Part shown: one piece after another, positions 22,321 to 23,857 of the stretch
Numbering within the stretch: the first letter of the stretch is position 1
Layout of the letters: the number at the start of each line of letters is the position of its first letter
DNA from: Bacillota bacterium
GTDB taxonomy: Bacteria > Bacillota_I > Bacilli_A > MOL361 > Turicibacteraceae
DNA: 23,857 nt
Assembly: GCA_003486705.1 (NCBI GenBank)
Contig: DNGE01000173.1
Coordinates: 45,542 to 69,398, forward strand
Direction of reading: 5' to 3'
The notes under the pieces: model-generated
Told to the model about the DNA's origin: nothing
Databases searched by the model: none
Seen by the model: only the letters and a program-made list of their open reading frames with translations
Position numbers and translations under genes: made by a program

Positions 22321-23857
22321 ATGATGAATATTATCCTAAAAGGGAGAAATGTATTTTTAGCTTATAGCCTGAAAGTAGATTATAAAACAATGATAGAAGG
22401 GTTGAATCGACGGTTTCCTGATGCATGGCAGGATCGGGAAAGGTATGAGTATTTCCAACATCCCCTGTTAAGAAAATCTTTGATTTATGATGAATATATT
22501 TCAAACTTAAGTTATTGTTTATTTGAAAAGTCTAATGAACAAAAAGATTTGGCCAATGCATTATTACAATTACTCATTAAAAAAGAACCTAAAATTTATC
22601 GCACATTAAAAGCAAAAGGCAAATCAAATAGTGTCAATGTCGTTGAATTATTAGATCTTATCCAATATAACTTTTTGCAAGAGAACTTTAGTTTAGACCA
22701 ATGTTGTAAGTTAGCAACAGTTGAGTTTTTAAGCGAGCAATTCAATTTAGAGATAGAATCTGAACTGTTTTTGGAGGAGTTTAATGACTTAATAGAGCAA
22801 AGTCAGGGTGCTTATTTATTAGAAAGTAATGAAGGGCAGTGTCATCATTTTATGACATTAAAAAGGATGTTGCGAAAACCGAATTCAGAATTATCAAAAA
22901 GAGTTAAATCAATGCTGAAGCAATACACAACCTACTTAAATGTGTCGCCATCAGAAATGTTACACCTTAGCTATTTGATTTCAAAGGACATGCTGTACGT
23001 CAATGAAAATCAGTTTTTAAATACGACGCTTGAGAAAAATAAATTAACACAGCAAGAAGCATTAGAAGTCATTTGCTTATTGCGATGCCTACAAGGCCAA
23101 AATGAGGTAGAAAAAACATTGATGAGTGACACTTTAACGGAAGACGACTTTGCATTTTTTGATGAGCACATTGGTCACGCCACGATTCACTACTTAATAT
23201 CAGAGCAGCGGAAACAAGATGCTGATTTCTTTTTTAAACATTACGTCCTAGCGGATGAATACACCATTCGTAAACTAGAACAAGACGTTGAAAAATTAAA
23301 AGATGAAAATGAAAAGCTATGCCAAGCGGTGCAAACATTTGAGCAGACCAAAGAAGAATTAGCCAACCGATATGAAAAAAATATGTCCAAAAGAATGAAA
23401 GATTTAGACGCAGAACTAGTAAAATTAACAAGGTTAAACGCTCGCTTAGAACAAGAAAACATGCATTTGAAAAAAGAAAATGAAATGTTACTACTTCAAA
23501 TAAATTCAACGGAAGATTCTGAACAAGATTTATATTTAGAAATTGAGTTAGAGCCAACAACTGATGTTGATGTGAATTTAGAAGCCTTAAATAATCCATC
23601 CATCATGATTATTGGCGGAGCTGTTCAGACTATTCAACGATTAAAACAAAAATTACCGAATTGTAAATATTTTGAATGTGACCATAAATATAACGATGAC
23701 TATTTTACGGGAATTAATCAAGCTATTTTATTAACGAATATCGTCAATCATAGCATGACATTAAGATTTGATAAACTATGTCCTAAAGTGCCGAAAAAAT
23801 CTGTCAAGCATACAAATGTTGATTTAATTATAAAAGAAATTGCAGCACAAAAAGAAA
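22321..23857 (+). CDS. Long coiled-coil protein with C-terminal DUF2325 domain (partial)
   Basis: The frame is open without a stop for 512 codons and continues beyond the window. The ATG at 22321 (with a second ATG right after) follows AGGAGG at ideal spacing. Residues 1-300 are mostly helical with many Leu, Glu and Lys, no signal peptide and no membrane segment; I recognise no family there. Residues about 315-396 are a strong coiled coil (IRKLEQDVEKLKDENEKL, LNARLEQENMHLKKENEML). After an acidic linker, residues about 424 onward match DUF2325: NPSIMIIGGAVQTIQRLKQK, CKYFECDHKYND, AILLTNIVNHSM and TNVDLIIKEI. DUF2325 is a small alpha/beta domain of unknown function with a Rossmann-like opening strand and GG turn. 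The domain looks nearly complete at the edge, so only a short tail should be missing. Cytosolic; function unknown. Confidence 0.82.
   Translation, partial: MMNIILKGRNVFLAYSLKVDYKTMIEGLNRRFPDAWQDRERYEYFQHPLLRKSLIYDEYISNLSYCLFEKSNEQKDLANALLQLLIKKEPKIYRTLKAKGKSNSVNVVELLDLIQYNFLQENFSLDQCCKLATVEFLSEQFNLEIESELFLEEFNDLIEQSQGAYLLESNEGQCHHFMTLKRMLRKPNSELSKRVKSMLKQYTTYLNVSPSEMLHLSYLISKDMLYVNENQFLNTTLEKNKLTQQEALEVICLLRCLQGQNEVEKTLMSDTLTEDDFAFFDEHIGHATIHYLISEQRKQDADFFFKHYVLADEYTIRKLEQDVEKLKDENEKLCQAVQTFEQTKEELANRYEKNMSKRMKDLDAELVKLTRLNARLEQENMHLKKENEMLLLQINSTEDSEQDLYLEIELEPTTDVDVNLEALNNPSIMIIGGAVQTIQRLKQKLPNCKYFECDHKYNDDYFTGINQAILLTNIVNHSMTLRFDKLCPKVPKKSVKHTNVDLIIKEIAAQKE

Noticed and set aside
23234..23599. 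Minus-strand open frames of 73 and 121 codons
   Set aside because: They are mirror images of the coiled-coil part of the DUF2325 gene; the Leu/Phe/Ser-rich translations and lack of ribosome binding sites mark them as shadows.

Overview
The window is AT-rich DNA from a low-GC Bacillota (Firmicutes) bacterium. Signs of this are strong GGAGG-type ribosome binding sites, TTG and GTG starts, sigma-A promoters, a cre-type catabolite site, and the Bacillus-like neighbourhood rqcH(yloA)-gmk-rpoZ-priA-fmt. A gut member of the Turicibacter/Erysipelotrichia type would fit the gene content, but I cannot prove the genus from sequence alone. No rRNA, tRNA, CRISPR array, insertion sequence or phage gene was seen.

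Layout. 1-90 is the tail of an unidentified gene. 174-1109 (minus) is a DEDDh exonuclease fused to a BRCT domain. 1228-4697 is a two-gene operon of a cytosolic vWA protein and a membrane-anchored VanW-family protein. 4732-6435 (minus) is the ribosome quality-control factor RqcH. 6797-7646 is gmk-rpoZ and 7995-10379 is priA. A minus-strand pair (alpha/beta hydrolase plus an unknown 151-residue protein) sits between priA and fmt, where many Firmicutes have def. fmt and ppiB follow. Then come a TraX-family membrane protein, cvfB, and two tandem YitT/DUF2179 membrane proteins separated by a 62-residue Cse60-like protein.

The last third is looser. It holds a decayed gene for a membrane-anchored extracellular protein (18207-18837), with five in-frame stops and one homopolymer frameshift. 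A glucose-type PTS EIICB follows, with a textbook cre site and promoter. After it are a 57-residue two-helix membrane protein on the minus strand, a small lipoprotein, and the start of a long coiled-coil protein with a C-terminal DUF2325 domain that runs off the window.

How the genes relate. gmk, rpoZ, priA, fmt, ppiB, rqcH and cvfB are housekeeping functions: nucleotide supply, RNA polymerase, replication restart, translation initiation and quality control, folding, and RNA binding. The accessory parts are the vWA-VanW operon, the hydrolase pair, the YitT-Cse60-YitT block and the orphan small proteins. The most intriguing signal is a shared 9-mer (CCCCCTCAT) about 25 bases upstream of the ribosome binding sites of both the vWA operon and the Cse60-like gene. 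In each case it can pair with the Shine-Dalgarno sequence. Start sites were adjusted from the longest open frames wherever a ribosome binding site clearly picks an internal start (rpoZ, ppiB, both YitT genes, Cse60-like, lipoprotein, hydrolase, 57-residue protein).
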